DNA of 64,000 bases from Gnetum montanum (GCA_015680685.1 MNCI01025357.1:127943-191942); one strand, 5' to 3'; shown: positions 46,861 to 58,908, counted from the first letter of the stretch. Numbers and translations: made by a program. The notes: generated by a model not told the origin, from the letters alone.

Positions 46861-47007
46861 TCTTGCTCAACTTGCCACAATAAGATAAAAGCTAAGTCAA
46901 GTGATACTTGTTTATAGCAACAACTCATAGTAAACATTTGCAAAGCAACAATGAAATATGAAATGGTTGAAATAATTGTTAACTATGATATAAAGTTCGC
47001 AAGCTAC

Positions 47008-47240
47008 TAGTTTAAGGTCGTAGCGGTCTACATGGATGCAGAGTTGTAGTTTAAAACTACTAGTTTAAGGTCTTTGTAGACTGCTAAGTTGGTGAAATTG
47101 TGAGTCGTAACTGTTAGTTTAAGGTCTTTGCAGACCGTTAACGGGTTAGGTTTGTAAGTCAAAGCTATTAGTTTAAGGTCTTTGCGGATGACTAACAGGT
47201 TATTCTTGCAAAGGTAAGTTGCTAGTTTAAGGTGGGATGA
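47008..47240. repeat. Minisatellite, about 5 units of 53-55 bp
   Basis: The core TAGTTTAAGGTC recurs at 47008, 47061, 47115, 47170 and 47223, each followed by GTAGCGGTC/TTTGTAGAC/TTTGCAGAC-type sequence. Lies between the PR-RT linker and the opposite-strand gene. The same core occurs at 53251 in the array on the other side of that gene. Confidence 0.8.
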
Positions 47241-49238
47241 AATTTTTAGTTGGGCCCACTTGCTACGATGCAAACAATGATGCTATGCTATACGGAGCAT
47301 CCCACATTAATCTGGGTGAGAAAATGACAAGTTATTTTCACTGCGTTGGCTATAAATGAGGGTTTACCCCTAGTAAACTCGTCATTTTCATTATAAGAGC
47401 ATAGGGCCCACATACAGAGCATAGAGCAGTTGTACTGATAAAGAGCAAGGAAATTTAACGTAGCAATTAACAAAGGATTTGCAACTGAGATGATGGCACC
47501 TAAAGGAGAACGTAAACACTGAGTGCTCACCAAGGTGGATGAGGTGAAAGACACCTTGGGGTGTTTGTCACAGGCACACGTTGCAGTACGAGAGGAGGCT
47601 CCATCAGCCCGGTAAGTTGCTACGCTACCTTTGTTTTCCAAGTTGCTATTGTTATCTCTTCTTTTTTTTCTTGGTAATGAAATCTATGTCTTCTATTATC
47701 GTTTTGGTTCCCATTTTGGCCGTTACACTGCCGATGTTGCTGATTTGGACATGATGGGTGTATGGATGCTATGCTAAAGTTGCATGCAGTATTTCCCAAA
47801 TTGCCATTATTGTGACTACCTCGCCGCAGAGGTTTAGGTGATCTTAGAAACCTAGCACGTGAATAGTATAGTGTACGACCCTCAGGAGGGTTTGGCCATG
47901 TGCAAGATTTGACAACATAGCACGTGTTTAATGCAGCGTAGCGCTAATCATTTTGTAAATTCTTTCTTATTTGAAATTTGCATTAATTTTTTTTTGTTGT
48001 TACGCTAGGTCGGTGTGTTGTAAGACCTTTAGACCAATGCATCGGTAATATCGTGTTGCTACGCTATTGATCCTGCAGTTTTGTTGGTGAATTTGCCTTA
48101 GCTATAAATTTGTTACATTATTGTGCCTGTTTCATTAGTATGTTTGTTATGTGCATTGTGTGACAGTTACTATAAGGCACAACCAGTATTGCTACATTGT
48201 GTGATGCCTGATGGCCATGCTACACTGCAAGTGTTATTTCGTTACATTGCTTGTAATATTTAACTTTGTTATGTTTTTAAAAAATTTACGACCAGGGGCT
48301 TATGCTACACTACATGCAAAGAAAGGGTTACGCTACGCTATTTGCAAACTCATAATCATGCTATGCTACATGCGAACTCCACTCGAACATAATGCTAATG
48401 TTTATCATTTGGTTGTGTAGGGTAATGTTAAAAACCATTTTGATTATGATTATCTTGGAAATTGTAGGGGTTTTGTGCTGCTTAAGTGAACCGGTGGCCA
48501 ACGTTCCTCTGCCCCATGCACGTGTGGGGCGATAGGCGGTTTGGTTCTAGGAAGGCATGCAGGACTTCCTATAATTCTTTCTCCAATACTTTAGTATGAT
48601 CATTTGGTCACACTTGTTAGCAGAAATAGCAGCTGCAATCACAGAAACGTTGTTGCCCAGGGCTAACTAGGGCATCCTGAAATTTTTGATTGATGGGGAA
48701 ATCGGGGATGACTAGGAAGAAGGGTCCAATCAGTGCCCAAAAAGCTTGAGGCATCTGAGTTGGATCTAGGAAATGCCTGAGTATAAATGCTATCACCTGT
48801 ACAACATGTTGTTTGTTGCCCGTAACATGGGCACCTGTTTTCAGAACCCACCAGGAACCGTTATTTTATCGGCGGGTGAGTTCTGTAAACATATTTCGTC
48901 ACTTTATGCAATGCATGATACGTTAGTAAATAATGTTAATAGTGTATGTGATTTTTTATTGTGTGTTACTAGGTTTTATTTCGACAAGGGTGGGCTTCAC
49001 AGTGTTGATACCAACACGCCCTTGCTTGCTTGGCATGGGGCCTTTGTTTATTTTTAAAAAAAAAGAAAAAAGAAAGAAAAAAATAAAAAATAAAAAAAAA
49101 GATGGGTTACCCTAACCCTAAAATTGGCTATAAAAAGCCATCAGGATGATAAAGTTGTGCAGGAGGCAGAGGAGAAGTCAGGCCAAGAAACGCTAGGCCA
49201 ATGAGGCCAGGGCCATGAAGCCTTGAACTAAACCCTCT

Positions 49239-49239
49239 N
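49239..49239. other. Single N flanked by a 46-bp exact duplication
   Basis: 49193-49238 and 49241-49286 are identical. Looks like two contig ends joined without merging their overlap. Confidence 0.85.
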
Positions 49240-49321
49240 CCTAGGCCAATGAGGCCAGGGCCATGAAGCCTTGAACTAAACCCTCTCTCTTCCCAGATTT
49301 TCTTTTTGGCAGCGATTTAGA

Positions 49322-49480
49322 TGGTTGGGCGTCGGCAGCAATTTAGACGGTTGGGCGTCGGCAGCAATTTAGATGGTTGGGCATCGACAGATTTTCTTTT
49401 CTGAGCAATTTACACGGTTGGGCGTCAGCAGCAATTTAGACGGTTGGGCATCAGCAAATTTTCTTCTATTTTCATAGCAA
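49322..49480. repeat. Short tandem-like repeats of about 30-60 bp
   Basis: GCAGCAATTTAGACGGTTGGGCGTC-type units recur five or so times with small changes and deletions. Confidence 0.6.
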
Positions 49481-49592
49481 TTTGGACGTTGGACGTCCGT
49501 TTCTCTCTCCTTGTTCTATCTTTATCTGTATTTTCTCTCTCTATCTCTCTATCACTTGGTCACATGGCTCTCTCCAGCTGAGACTATTCTCG

Positions 49593-49681
49593 GGTTTCCG
49601 TACCCATACGGGAGGCTCCCTAGGTAATAGTCTCCTCAAACGAGTTTTTCTGGTGTTGGCATGACCAAAATTTATGCATCA
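49593..49681 (+). repeat. LTR end related to the compact element at 33.6-36.6 kb
   Basis: CCGTACCCATAC to GACCAAAATTTATGCATCA is the reverse complement, with changes, of the left ends of the LTRs at 33612 and 35328. Upstream (49090-49590) are a TATA-like GCTATAAAAAGCC at 49120-49132 and GGTTGGGCGTCGGCAGCAATTTAGA-like repeats (49322-49450). This piece probably inserted into the passenger gene; its other end was not found. Confidence 0.55.
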
Positions 49682-52600
49682 ACACATAGTGATATTGATG
49701 CTTTGGCTTTGGCACAGATGGCCCTGCAGGAGTTTTCCTCCACTGGGAATGTGCACGTCGGTGTGATAGGCCAATGCGGGGGTGAGTATAAAACCTATCC
49801 AACCTAGTATTCCCAGTTTTACAGGAAATGTATGGAGGTCAGTTGGTTGGATAGGGATTGGACATCCCTTAGGCCAATCACCGTTGAAGACATGTTGGTG
49901 GATCTCCCACCGTTTCCGTTGTCGTTTAAACCTAGTACGCTAGACCATGAATTTATGCTTGCATGTTTGAGTTTTGTTTCATTTTTCTTCTAGTTTATTT
50001 ATTTTGTTTAACTTTTTTTTGGCAAACTGCTACAGTGGCGAAGAAATCCCAAGAGGTCACCATGATCACCTTTGGGCATAATGAGGCTAACATCTATTTC
50101 AAGTATGGGGAGGTGGAAGAGACCTAATGCTGGCTCTGCAACAAGGCCCCGGACTCACTTGTCAACAACCTTCGAGTTGCTAGGCTCATGGAGTTATTCT
50201 TGGCCATCAACCCAAGCATCCCTGTTGCCGAAATGCTTACCCTAGCTGGCTCCTTTTCCAAAAGAGCAGACCGCTTCCTCACATGTGTCCATTGTGTGCT
50301 AGTGGTGCTTGAGATTAACAACCAACTATTTATGGACCTCTTCAGTGTTCCTTCTGATGGCCTCCTTGTGGGAGAAAAGACCAAAAAAGGAGGCAAAGCA
50401 TTAGGGGGACATTGAGGAGTGGCTAGGGGCAACAAAGGACCAAAAGGGGATCCATATTGGAAGGGGCAAGCTGAAAGTGGCCAAAACGATTTACCTCATC
50501 TTCCATGCCCATGCTTTCCCCAAGCTACTCTTCCAAGGAAAAATCATTGGGATCGAGAAAGCTTGGATAATGAGAGAAGTTATGGAAAAGGGGGCCCATT
50601 ACAATTGGGCCAAGCATCTTTGCAAAGGTCTGCAGGCTGAAATGGTCAAGCTTTGTAAGAAGCCTGAATCTTGTTTCAACGTGCATCATGCCTTCTTTGT
50701 AGCTTGCCTGCAACGCTTCGTAGAATTCTTGGTAGTCTGTGAGAATGGAGTCTGGGTGCTACAAAATTGTAACTAGATTTCCAGATTGTGGATTTGCCAA
50801 GTCTTCCATACCACTCGATCCCAGGATCCCCCAAAAGCTATTGGGGAATAGTTTTCAATGACGACTAGGGATCAGGTGGCAACAACTTTCGTGGGCAAGA
50901 CAACGTAGGAGAGGCACCCCCTACTACTACGGGTAGTATGTCAAAGGGGAAATGCCTCATTGTAGAGATGGTGACAACTAAGTTACAGCACAAAAGGTCT
51001 CACCTGGTTGAGGAGCCTCCTTGTACGAACGAAGAAAGGGGTCAGAAACTATGGTTCAAGCTCCATAGAATGTAGCCTTCCATTGGTGAATGCTTCCTCT
51101 TTTTATTTTTTGTCTTCTTTGTTTGGTTAATGCTCACTACGCTATGCTATGCTAGGTAATGTAGCACAGCGTAGCATTTTTTTCAAGTTAGTATGCTTTT
51201 TCCTAATGTGACCACACTTTATTAGCACAGGAAGAAGAAGAAGAAGAAGGTGAAGAGGAGGTGATGGCCCCCGAAATAGGGGCAAGCAATAAAGATGCGA
51301 GGGCCCCAGCCACAGAGGAAAGGGCCTCGATCAAGGAAGAAGGAGCTCCTGCCGCAAAGGAAAGGGCTCTTGTCGATGAGGAGAAGGCTGCTGCTGACGA
51401 GGAGGATGTTCTTGCCGATGAGGAGGACACTCCTGCTGATGAGGAGGATGCTCCTGTTAATGAGGAAGAGGTTGGTGTCATAGAAAGAAGGGTCCCACTG
51501 AATAAAGAAGAGGCACTTGTTAACCAAAAAGAGGCCTCTGCTAATGATCCCTTCTCTAAATGTAGTTCAACACCGGAAGAGCAGATGAATGCGGAGGATG
51601 CTGCCATCATGTTGAGTCAGCTAGAAGGAGGGGAGCTAAAACTTGATGTTGGTGAGTTTGACTGCATGTTTGATAGTATGTTGATGGCCAACCCCCCCAC
51701 TATCACCCTTGAGGGTTTGCATGGTAGGAGCTTTACATTGTCATTTGCATTGCTCATTAGCTTTATCGTAGTCTTCTCAATCATAACTAACATATTTTGT
51801 TATGTAGCAGACACTACTGTTGACATTGCAAACCCTTCTTCGATCTGCCTGTTACCATGGGCTGAGACCCCTGATAAGTTTGCCTTCATCGAGGGGGTGG
51901 TTGACGACATGATTGACTATCTAAAGTAGATCGATCCGGAAGTCGGTGAGTGAAGTAGCTATGCTAGGCTTTTCTAAATTGCTAAAATTTGCTATGCTAC
52001 AGTGACTAATTCCTTTTTGTATGTAGTTGAAATCCTCTCACCTGAAGTGGAACCCTACGCAAGCAATTAAGGTCGACGTCGTGCCTGCATTCCCACCGGA
52101 AGTAACCGAAGTACCTCATCGCATATACGATGATGCTAGCGAATGTGCACTGTACTCGACACGCTCCTTGTGGGAGTGCAAGCATGTAAATGAAGACCTA
52201 TGGAAACGGGTGCATAGGCTTGAGAAGGAGAAGGAAAATCTAATCATCGAGGTGGGAGATCTCTACTCTAGGAATGAGTTCCTTTTGGCCCAGGATACCA
52301 ACGATGGTAGTTGGCACACTATCATCATTGATTATGCGAGGTATTGGACGGCTGTTCTGCTCAACAATGAGGCCACACATGAAATAATAGAGTAGCGTAT
52401 GCAAATGGGTTTGTTGGCCTAGAAGAACCAGGATTGGAAAGACTATAGTGCAAGAGTTTACAAGTGGAGGAAGTCACAGAAAAACCATAAGCATATGTAG
52501 AAACTAGAACATGCCACCTACTGTAAACACTACTGGGATGCTTCTGTTAAGTTGTATATGCATGAAGTGTTCCTCGATGTCATTGGTGCTTTTGGGGCTT

Positions 52601-53160
52601 ATGACAAGTTCATGCAACAAGTGAAGGTCAATGAATCCCCTGAATGAGAAGTGAGGTTCCCCGCAGGTGGGACCGCCACTGCCTCCTTTTCTCCAGGGCC
52701 ACTGAGATGGAAAACTATTGAAAAGGAGAAAGTTGCAGCAAATTTTGACTTAGGAGATAGGAACTGGGTGGACATTACTGAAGAGGAGGTCTTGTAGTGC
52801 CTCGGGGTCGGCCTGGATCGCATACCCCCATGAGACAGATGCTAGGCCATCTCGGGTTAGTCACTTTTTTGCAATGCAACAATTTATTTTATTCTAGTTT
52901 TTATTATGACTCTAGCTAACTACTTTAATTTCTGTGATATAGAATCCGAATGCAGATACAAGGTCTTCTGAGGGAGGGAACGATGGTGCAGAGGAAGATT
53001 TGGAGCATGAAAACAAGGGATTTTATTTGAATTTTTGAAAGAGTATTGTAAACATTATTTGATTGAGACTTTAAATGAAAGATGAATTATGCCAAGATTC
53101 CTTTTATTTTAGCTGGTGTATTATCTATGTTATCTATTTTTATCTCTTTTTCTTTGTCTT

Positions 53161-53336
53161 AGTTTTAGGCCATTTCGGGCCATTGCAGAGATGCGGGGTA
53201 AAGAATTTTTCCAGTTTTAGGCCTTAGCGGGCCGCAGTGGTAGTTTAAGGTCATTCCAGGCCATCACTAGTTTTAGGCCATTTCGGGCCATTGCAGAGAT
53301 GCGGGGTAAAGAATTTTTCCAGTTTTAGGCCTTAGC
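53161..53336. repeat. Direct repeat, 68 bp units 108 bp apart
   Basis: 53161-53228 and 53269-53336 are identical, starting AGTTTTAGGCCATTTCGGGC. Between them lies TAGTTTAAGGTC (53251), the core of the array at 47008-47240. Located just behind the end of the passenger gene. Confidence 0.85.
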
Positions 53337-53462
53337 AGGCTGTGAAATACATGAATGAAGTACATAATGCAAACAGTGTAAATAAAGAAGACGTTAAAGC
53401 CAACGATGAATGTAAAGAAAACGGTGCAGGTGAGGAGAAGTGTGCGTAAAGAGTAATGTACC

Positions 53463-54333
53463 TACACTAATGTGGACACGGTTCAATTTTGGAGTTGCTT
53501 TTTGACCCATCATGGGTTCGACAATGTATAAGGCTGAGGGCCCTTATCGTGATATTCCTCTATGCTATCGTCTACCACCTGAAATGGCAGTTCAGACCAC
53601 GTTGTAACTTCATTGGTATCAGTTTTAGCTTGTTCAGGCGTTCAGGTGTCTCCTTTCAAATGGGGGCTTATTCTTTAGAGACTTCAATCTTTGAACCTTG
53701 CTCTAGCCCCACATTATTTATGGTTCGAGGAGCTACTTCATCGCCGTGTATCACCACTTCCCCTCTTGCATAGGGTAAATGGATCTCTTGATGTATCGGC
53801 AATGAAATGACCCTTAGTTGGGCCAACCACGACCTCCCTAGAATTTGGTTGAATCTTGGCATCTCCTCTACCACTATGAATGTCATGCTTATGGGGAATT
53901 GGTCCCCTACCACAAAGTTGATCTACACAGTCCCTTTTACTTGCACTTGTGTCCCATTGAATGATTTTAGGTAGGATGTCATCGTAGGCTTGATTTGATC
54001 CACTAGGCCCAACTTGTCCACAATGGGAAAAGAGATGACATTGGTTGCGGCACCATCATCAACGTGTACCCTTTGGATCCTATGTTGGTTGAGCTGAATT
54101 ATGATGAACATCAGTGCTATTGTCACCTGACCCTTTTTAGGGTTGTCTTTAATGGATCTGTCACAAAATGTTAGCTGAACTGACCTCGATTTTTTAGACG
54201 AAGGAGGGAGCATAACTACGTGAATTACCTTTTCCTCCACTAGTATGCTTTTATCCACTGGTATGGACATCAACATACGAAACAAGGCCTCACGGTATGC
54301 AGTAGAGGTCATTACCAGGTCATACAGGCTCAA
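53463..54333 (-). pseudogene. Aspartic protease of the Tat element
   Basis: Minus strand: basic leader, then VHVDDGAATNVISF with DDG where active enzymes have D(S/T)G, then LKSFNGTQVQVKGTV, FNQILGRSWLAQLRVISLPIHQ and VVIHGDEVAP. A frameshift near 53670 leads to a further protein-like stretch (WSELPFQVVDDSIEEYHDKG) that ends near 53463 before GTAGGTAC, a possible splice donor. The residue change and stops mean no activity. Confidence 0.75.
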
Positions 54334-54699
54334 ATTTGTATTCTTCTATTTCATAGCCTGCTTAACCTGAGTAAGGGCATTTGGCAGGTCCTGTTCACTC
54401 TCCTGTTGCTTGCTACCCTTCTCTTCCTTCATTCATCCTAGGAGAAAAATTTCCTAAGGATGAGCAGTTTCAGGTTTGGGGTTGGACCTTTTTGGATGGG
54501 TTAGTGATGATTGCTTGGGCATAGCAGTGTCAGTTGTTGATGACGAGGGGGGAAAAGGCATGGAAGACGAGGTGGTAGGCTTAGGGGGACTTGAGGTAGT
54601 ATGTTTTTTAGCCACCTTGTTCGTCGGATGCTCTTCCCTTTTCTTTGAATAGGAAGGCTATGAGGTTGTCTTGGCTTGACTCTGTATGACGGGGGTAGT

Positions 54700-57100
54700 T
54701 GAATGTTTTAGCCCCTTGATGATAAATGGTGTTTCTGGTGTCAGCGTAGGTGGTGGTGTGGTTTTACACATGAAAGGTGTAGGGGTAGGTATCCGAGAAG
54801 GAACTTTAAGGACAAATTATTACTGTAGGATCTTTTGGCCACTTCTAGTATCGGTGCACTACATTGAGGCATGCGAACCAAAAAAAGTTGCTGAGGTAGT
54901 TCAGGATTACTGTCTATGCCAATGGTGTTGATGATGTAGCCAGAATTTTTGGCGTTAAGTGGGTCTTTGTAAACGTGCATAGATTGATTCTTGGGGCACA
55001 CGGGGTTGCTTTCATCTAGAACCAACATCCCCTAATCAATCATTTGTTAAGTGTCATCCTTTAATGCTAAACAGTAATCCGTGTCATGACCACAAAGTTG
55101 ATGATAGTCACAAAATAGCTCTAGCTTGAAATTATTAGGAACTGGTGGCTCATTGGGCATAGCCAAAGAGGGGTTCCTAAGGAGCTCACAGTACCGTTGA
55201 TGACTTTTGGTTACCTCCTCTGACATCTGCTTATGTTGGATGTACCTGGCTTCTAAAAATTGCTTCAGGAGTTCTGAAAGCTTGATAGGTAGAGGGGTGT
55301 ATTTAGAGCAATCTTTATGCTTAAAATTGGGCTTAGGCAATGTTGATGCCTCTGGTGTTGATGTTGAGGGTTGGGTAGCATTACTTGAGCTGGGCGCGGG
55401 GTTAGTTATCATAGTGGATGCCTTTTTGCTGTTATTATTGTTGGGCTTGGCCTTGTTTGCCACAGCGGCCACTGTGGCTGTTGCAGCCTTGCCTTTCTCT
55501 TTGTCCTTCTTGATATACATGTTTTTATATGCAACATAGACAAGATATTTACTTGCCTCAGCCACGTCTTGAATGCTCTTGGTCTGGGCAAAAGCTTGAC
55601 TAAGAGTTCGTGGAGCTAGGTAGTATAGTTTGGACTTAATAAAGTCATTTACTGTACCCTTAAAGATGGCCAGTAGATGGGCCTTCGTGATAGGCTCACG
55701 GATCTCATTCAGGGTAGTGCTCCACCTCTGTAAAGATTTTTGGACTAATTCCAGTGGATCTTGCTTAATGCTCATTAACTAATCCAGCATAGCCTTTGGT
55801 TTCAAGTTATACTTGAAACGAGTTACGAACTAAGTTAGCAGCTCCTCTAGGGTTAAGATAGAAGAGCGTGGGAGCACATGGTACTAGTCTAAAGCTTTGA
55901 CCAGCAAAGACATAGCAAAGATGCAGATGATGGTGTGCGAACATTGTTGCAGTAGAAGGGACTCAGATCTAAACATCACGAGATGCGCATTGGGGTCATC
56001 CTCACCATTGTACTTTGTAAAGTGGGGGAGTGGCATCCCAGGGGGTAATGTGAGCATGGGGACTATCGAGCTGATGGGATCGTCATGGTAGAAATCCATG
56101 ACTTGTACTGTGTCAGAACCAGCAGCTTTCAGGTGCTTAATTTCTTCAGTAAGGGTCTGGATAAGTTGGAATGCTTGGTCCAGAACCAAGGATAATGTAG
56201 AAAATTTTAGGGTTGCAGGGATGGCCACCATTGGTGGCTTGGTAGGGGCATTGACCTGGCTCATAGGTTGTGCCATTGGGGTGGCCCCCACGAAGGGTGC
56301 TTCTTGTGCTGTCCACCACCCAGTGACTGGTGCTATTGGAGCGATGACCACTAGTGGTGCCATAGGATAGGTTGTTTACATGATTGTTGGGGTAGACCAT
56401 AGTCTCGTGCTTGGTTGTACCATTCACGGGACATGGTACACTTGATGGTGAGTGTAGTGTGACATTTGGGAAGGTTGCAAAGCAGGGGGAGAAGTGATTA
56501 CGGTCCACCACATCATTGGGGTTGGGCTCGTCGCTGATGGTGGAATAGGTGTAGATGTTGGAATGGAAGTGGAGACTATATGAAACTGTGATGTAGGTAC
56601 CATGTGTACGTAAGGTAGGGTAGTTACGATCGGTGCTTGGTATGATGAAGGGATAGATTGGCAAACAAATTGTGGAGGGATAGTGCCTGGAAACGAGACA
56701 CAGGAATAGGCATGTTGATACACCAAGGGTATGGCATGGCTACCCATGGTCGATGAAACTAAGGTTTGCGACAGGGTGGACGTAATCATAAAGGGAGAAG
56801 TCGCGAAGAGCAGGTTCAATCAGAAGGCTAAGGCAGGAGCAATAGTCGTAGGGTTAGTTTGACCCCCACCCTCGAACTAGGAATCTAGGTCCTCTTATCC
56901 ATCTTGAAACACCTTATCATAGTGGGATGTTGTGTCCCGCTGCTCCCTAGACCTACTTGTTTGTACTGGCTAATCTAAGATCCATTGATATGCTTCCATC
57001 AGGGGAATGAAAGCGCTAGGAGTAGGGATAAATTCTCTCCCATTGTGGTAAAGGAACTTGAAGTTACATTTGTCTTCTAGTTCTTGGGCATCCAAGGGTA
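54700..57100 (-). pseudogene. gag of the Tat element
   Basis: Minus strand: Pro/Thr/Ser-rich N-terminal part (56819-56146 frames), then the conserved PLPHFTKYNGEDDPNAHLVMF at about 56010-56050, QKSLQRWSTTLNEIREPI (55700), a Lys/Ala-rich linker, and a zinc-knuckle-like FCDYHQLCGHDTDYCLALK at 55060-55120. Several stops. Capsid-type gag of Ty3/gypsy elements, Tat style. Confidence 0.8.
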
Positions 57101-57517
57101 GATCCGCCTAGATCTTAGCATAGAGGCAATTGTAAATTTCAGTATGTTGTACCAAGCTCTTAGGTGATCGATTTTGCATCCTAAGAGATCGGCGTGGCCC
57201 TTGCACTAGGCTAGGCAGTCGCTTGGCACCTGTGGTGCCCTAAACCGAAAAAGGGACCTCAAGGTTTAAGGTAGCAACAACAGTGATTGAGGAAATCATT
57301 TTTGGGGGGTTGAAAATAGTTTTTGAACAAGAAAAAATAGAGGTCAAGAGGCGATCAGAGGCTTTTCGTCCTACAGGGTTCCAAAGGAACCGTCTTTGCC
57401 AATAGCCTGTACCACATGATGCGTAAAGAACTGCAAGGGTTTCACGTTTATGCTAATGAGTGATGGGGTATAAAGAGCATGCAGGACTACCCATGAGATG
57501 CAAAAATGGCACCAAAA

Positions 57518-57536
57518 GGCCCTCCTTCTAGCACCA
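57518..57536 (-). other. Primer binding site of the Tat element
   Basis: On the minus strand, five bases after the LTR end (CGCTACA), comes TGGTGCTAGAAGGAGGGCC. It starts TGG and has the length of a PBS; the tRNA was not assigned. Differs from the tRNA-Asp type of the Athila elements. Confidence 0.6.
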
Positions 57537-58421
57537 AAAACTGTAGCGACCAAAAATGTCGGTGGCTGGAACACCGAGAGGTTATTGGGTGAAACAGTTT
57601 AATCCTAGATCCGTGTAAGGACCGTGCTAGAGAAAAACTTTCAGGGTGCCCTGAATGGTCTTGTCAATCAAACAGGGACTTAATAGGTGTGACTTAACCT
57701 TTTGTAGATGTTTACTTTGGAAATGATGCTCGTAATGTAAGATGATGATTATTAAATGCAACGGGACAAAAATGATGCAAAATACGATGATAATAAAAAG
57801 AAATGTAATGTAAACTGGAGTGAGAGAATGCACTGCCTCAAGATCGTAGCTTTACTTTGTTGAGATGGACACAATCGATTGTGCAACACTGGGAGGTATA
57901 GAAATCTCAGAGATAACCAAAATGCTCAAAATGTGCCAACTATGCTCTCGAGTGCAAACTTAAAAGCCAACTATGCCAAAAGACGATATGGAAAGCCAAC
58001 TATGCAAAAAGCCAATCAACAAGCCAACCAGTCGATGTAAAAAGCCAACAAGCCAACCGCTCTTGTTAATGCAAAAATGCCAACTCTTTGGATGAAAAAT
58101 GTCCACCAGAAAAGCCAACCCTTTGAGCATTGTTTGCTAGGGTATTTATAGGGCCAGAAGCAGGAGAAAAACATAGCTTAGGTGCCACATGTCCTGGACC
58201 CCACAATATTCAAACATGACGATACCATGTAGGCGTGTTGTGCCGGTTGCAAACTTTGCTATGTTGTAACCATATTGTCAAAATTGCACATACTGGAATC
58301 TAGTGTGCTAACAATGCAAGAAAAAATGGAGTCTCCACCCCAGGACTACATCTTCCCTATCCTTATGAATAGGTTCAAGTGTAGCGACAAATTTTGGGGG
58401 ATGGACTAAGGGGTATGTCAA

Positions 58422-58422
58422 N
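58422..58422. other. Single N flanked by a 44-bp exact duplication
   Basis: 58378-58421 equals 58424-58467. Same pattern as at 49239 and 60107. Confidence 0.85.
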
Positions 58423-58700
58423 GAGTGTAGCGACAAATTTTGGGGGATGGACTAAGGGGTATGTCAAAGTGGAACAAAGTCACTAATCATGGCAAGCTTA
58501 GTTATTGCTAACAAGCTATAGAGCTAGCTGAAGATGTCCTAATGCCTCTGTCAGCTTTGCATCACTTACGCTATCTAGCACATTGACGTAGCATAGCCAC
58601 CAATTTGAACAGGAAACTTGTGTTGGAGTCAACAGCATTTGCTGGAAGCCTTGGTGCACGTTGGGTTAATCTTTGGAGCATTTTATTGATTTGCATCTTT

Positions 58701-58741
58701 GCTACGCTATGCTACGCTACATAGCATAGCATAGCATAGCA
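58701..58741. repeat. Hairpin array 1, GCTACGCTATGC type
   Basis: Left arm GCTACGCTATGCTACGCTA, right arm built of TAGCATAGCATAGCATAGC. Imperfect inverted repeat in the Tat LTR. Confidence 0.75.
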
Positions 58742-58908
58742 GCCAATGGAACATGCATTTTTGTCAAAATTTTGGGGTTTCACAAGAAAACTTTGCCTGT
58801 GGTTTAAGGGCTAACTGAGACAAGGTAGTTTTGGTAGCCAAAATGCTGTTAAATGTAGTCCTTTTGCCGCAACGGCTTGACAGAGGAGGCTTTGAGTGTT
58901 TCGCCCTT

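Larger units (their letters stand above)
47350..53038 (+). pseudogene. Intron-bearing antisense passenger gene, product unknown
   Basis: TATA box CTATAAAT (47350-47357), ATG 47493. Readable exons, approximate: 47493-47611, 48468-48875, 48973-49053, about 49690-49970, 50036-50776, 51231-51723, 51811-51945, 52027-52855, 52943-53038. Introns 47612-48467, 48876-48972, 51724-51810, 51946-52026 and 52856-52942 run GT to AG, four of them 81-97 bp. Splicing preserves phase from 51723 to 51811 and from 51945 into VEILSPEVEPYA at 52027. Exon text looks protein-like: NWAKHLCKGLQAEM and HHAFFVACLQRF (50600-50720), an Ala/Glu/Asp-rich acidic exon (51231-51540, units like ADEEDTPADEEDAP), and a helical exon (NEDLWKRVHRLEKEKENLI). 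Roughly 1000 residues if whole, now with about a dozen stops and at least two frameshifts. No known domain recognised. Confidence 0.55.

Noticed and set aside
47008-47240. CRISPR-like array
   Set aside because: Units of about 54 bp are diverged tandem repeats without unique spacers, in a plant retroelement.
51724-51810. Hydrophobic segment like a transmembrane helix in the frame 51261-51929
   Set aside because: It is bounded by GT and AG, is 87 bp long and AT-rich; it is the in-frame translation of a short intron, not a membrane domain.
48468-53038. Using the stop codons of the passenger gene as proof of methylation-driven C-to-T decay
   Set aside because: Every TAG, TAA or TGA is one C-to-T step from CAG, CAA or CGA by definition, so this is compatible with deamination but not diagnostic.
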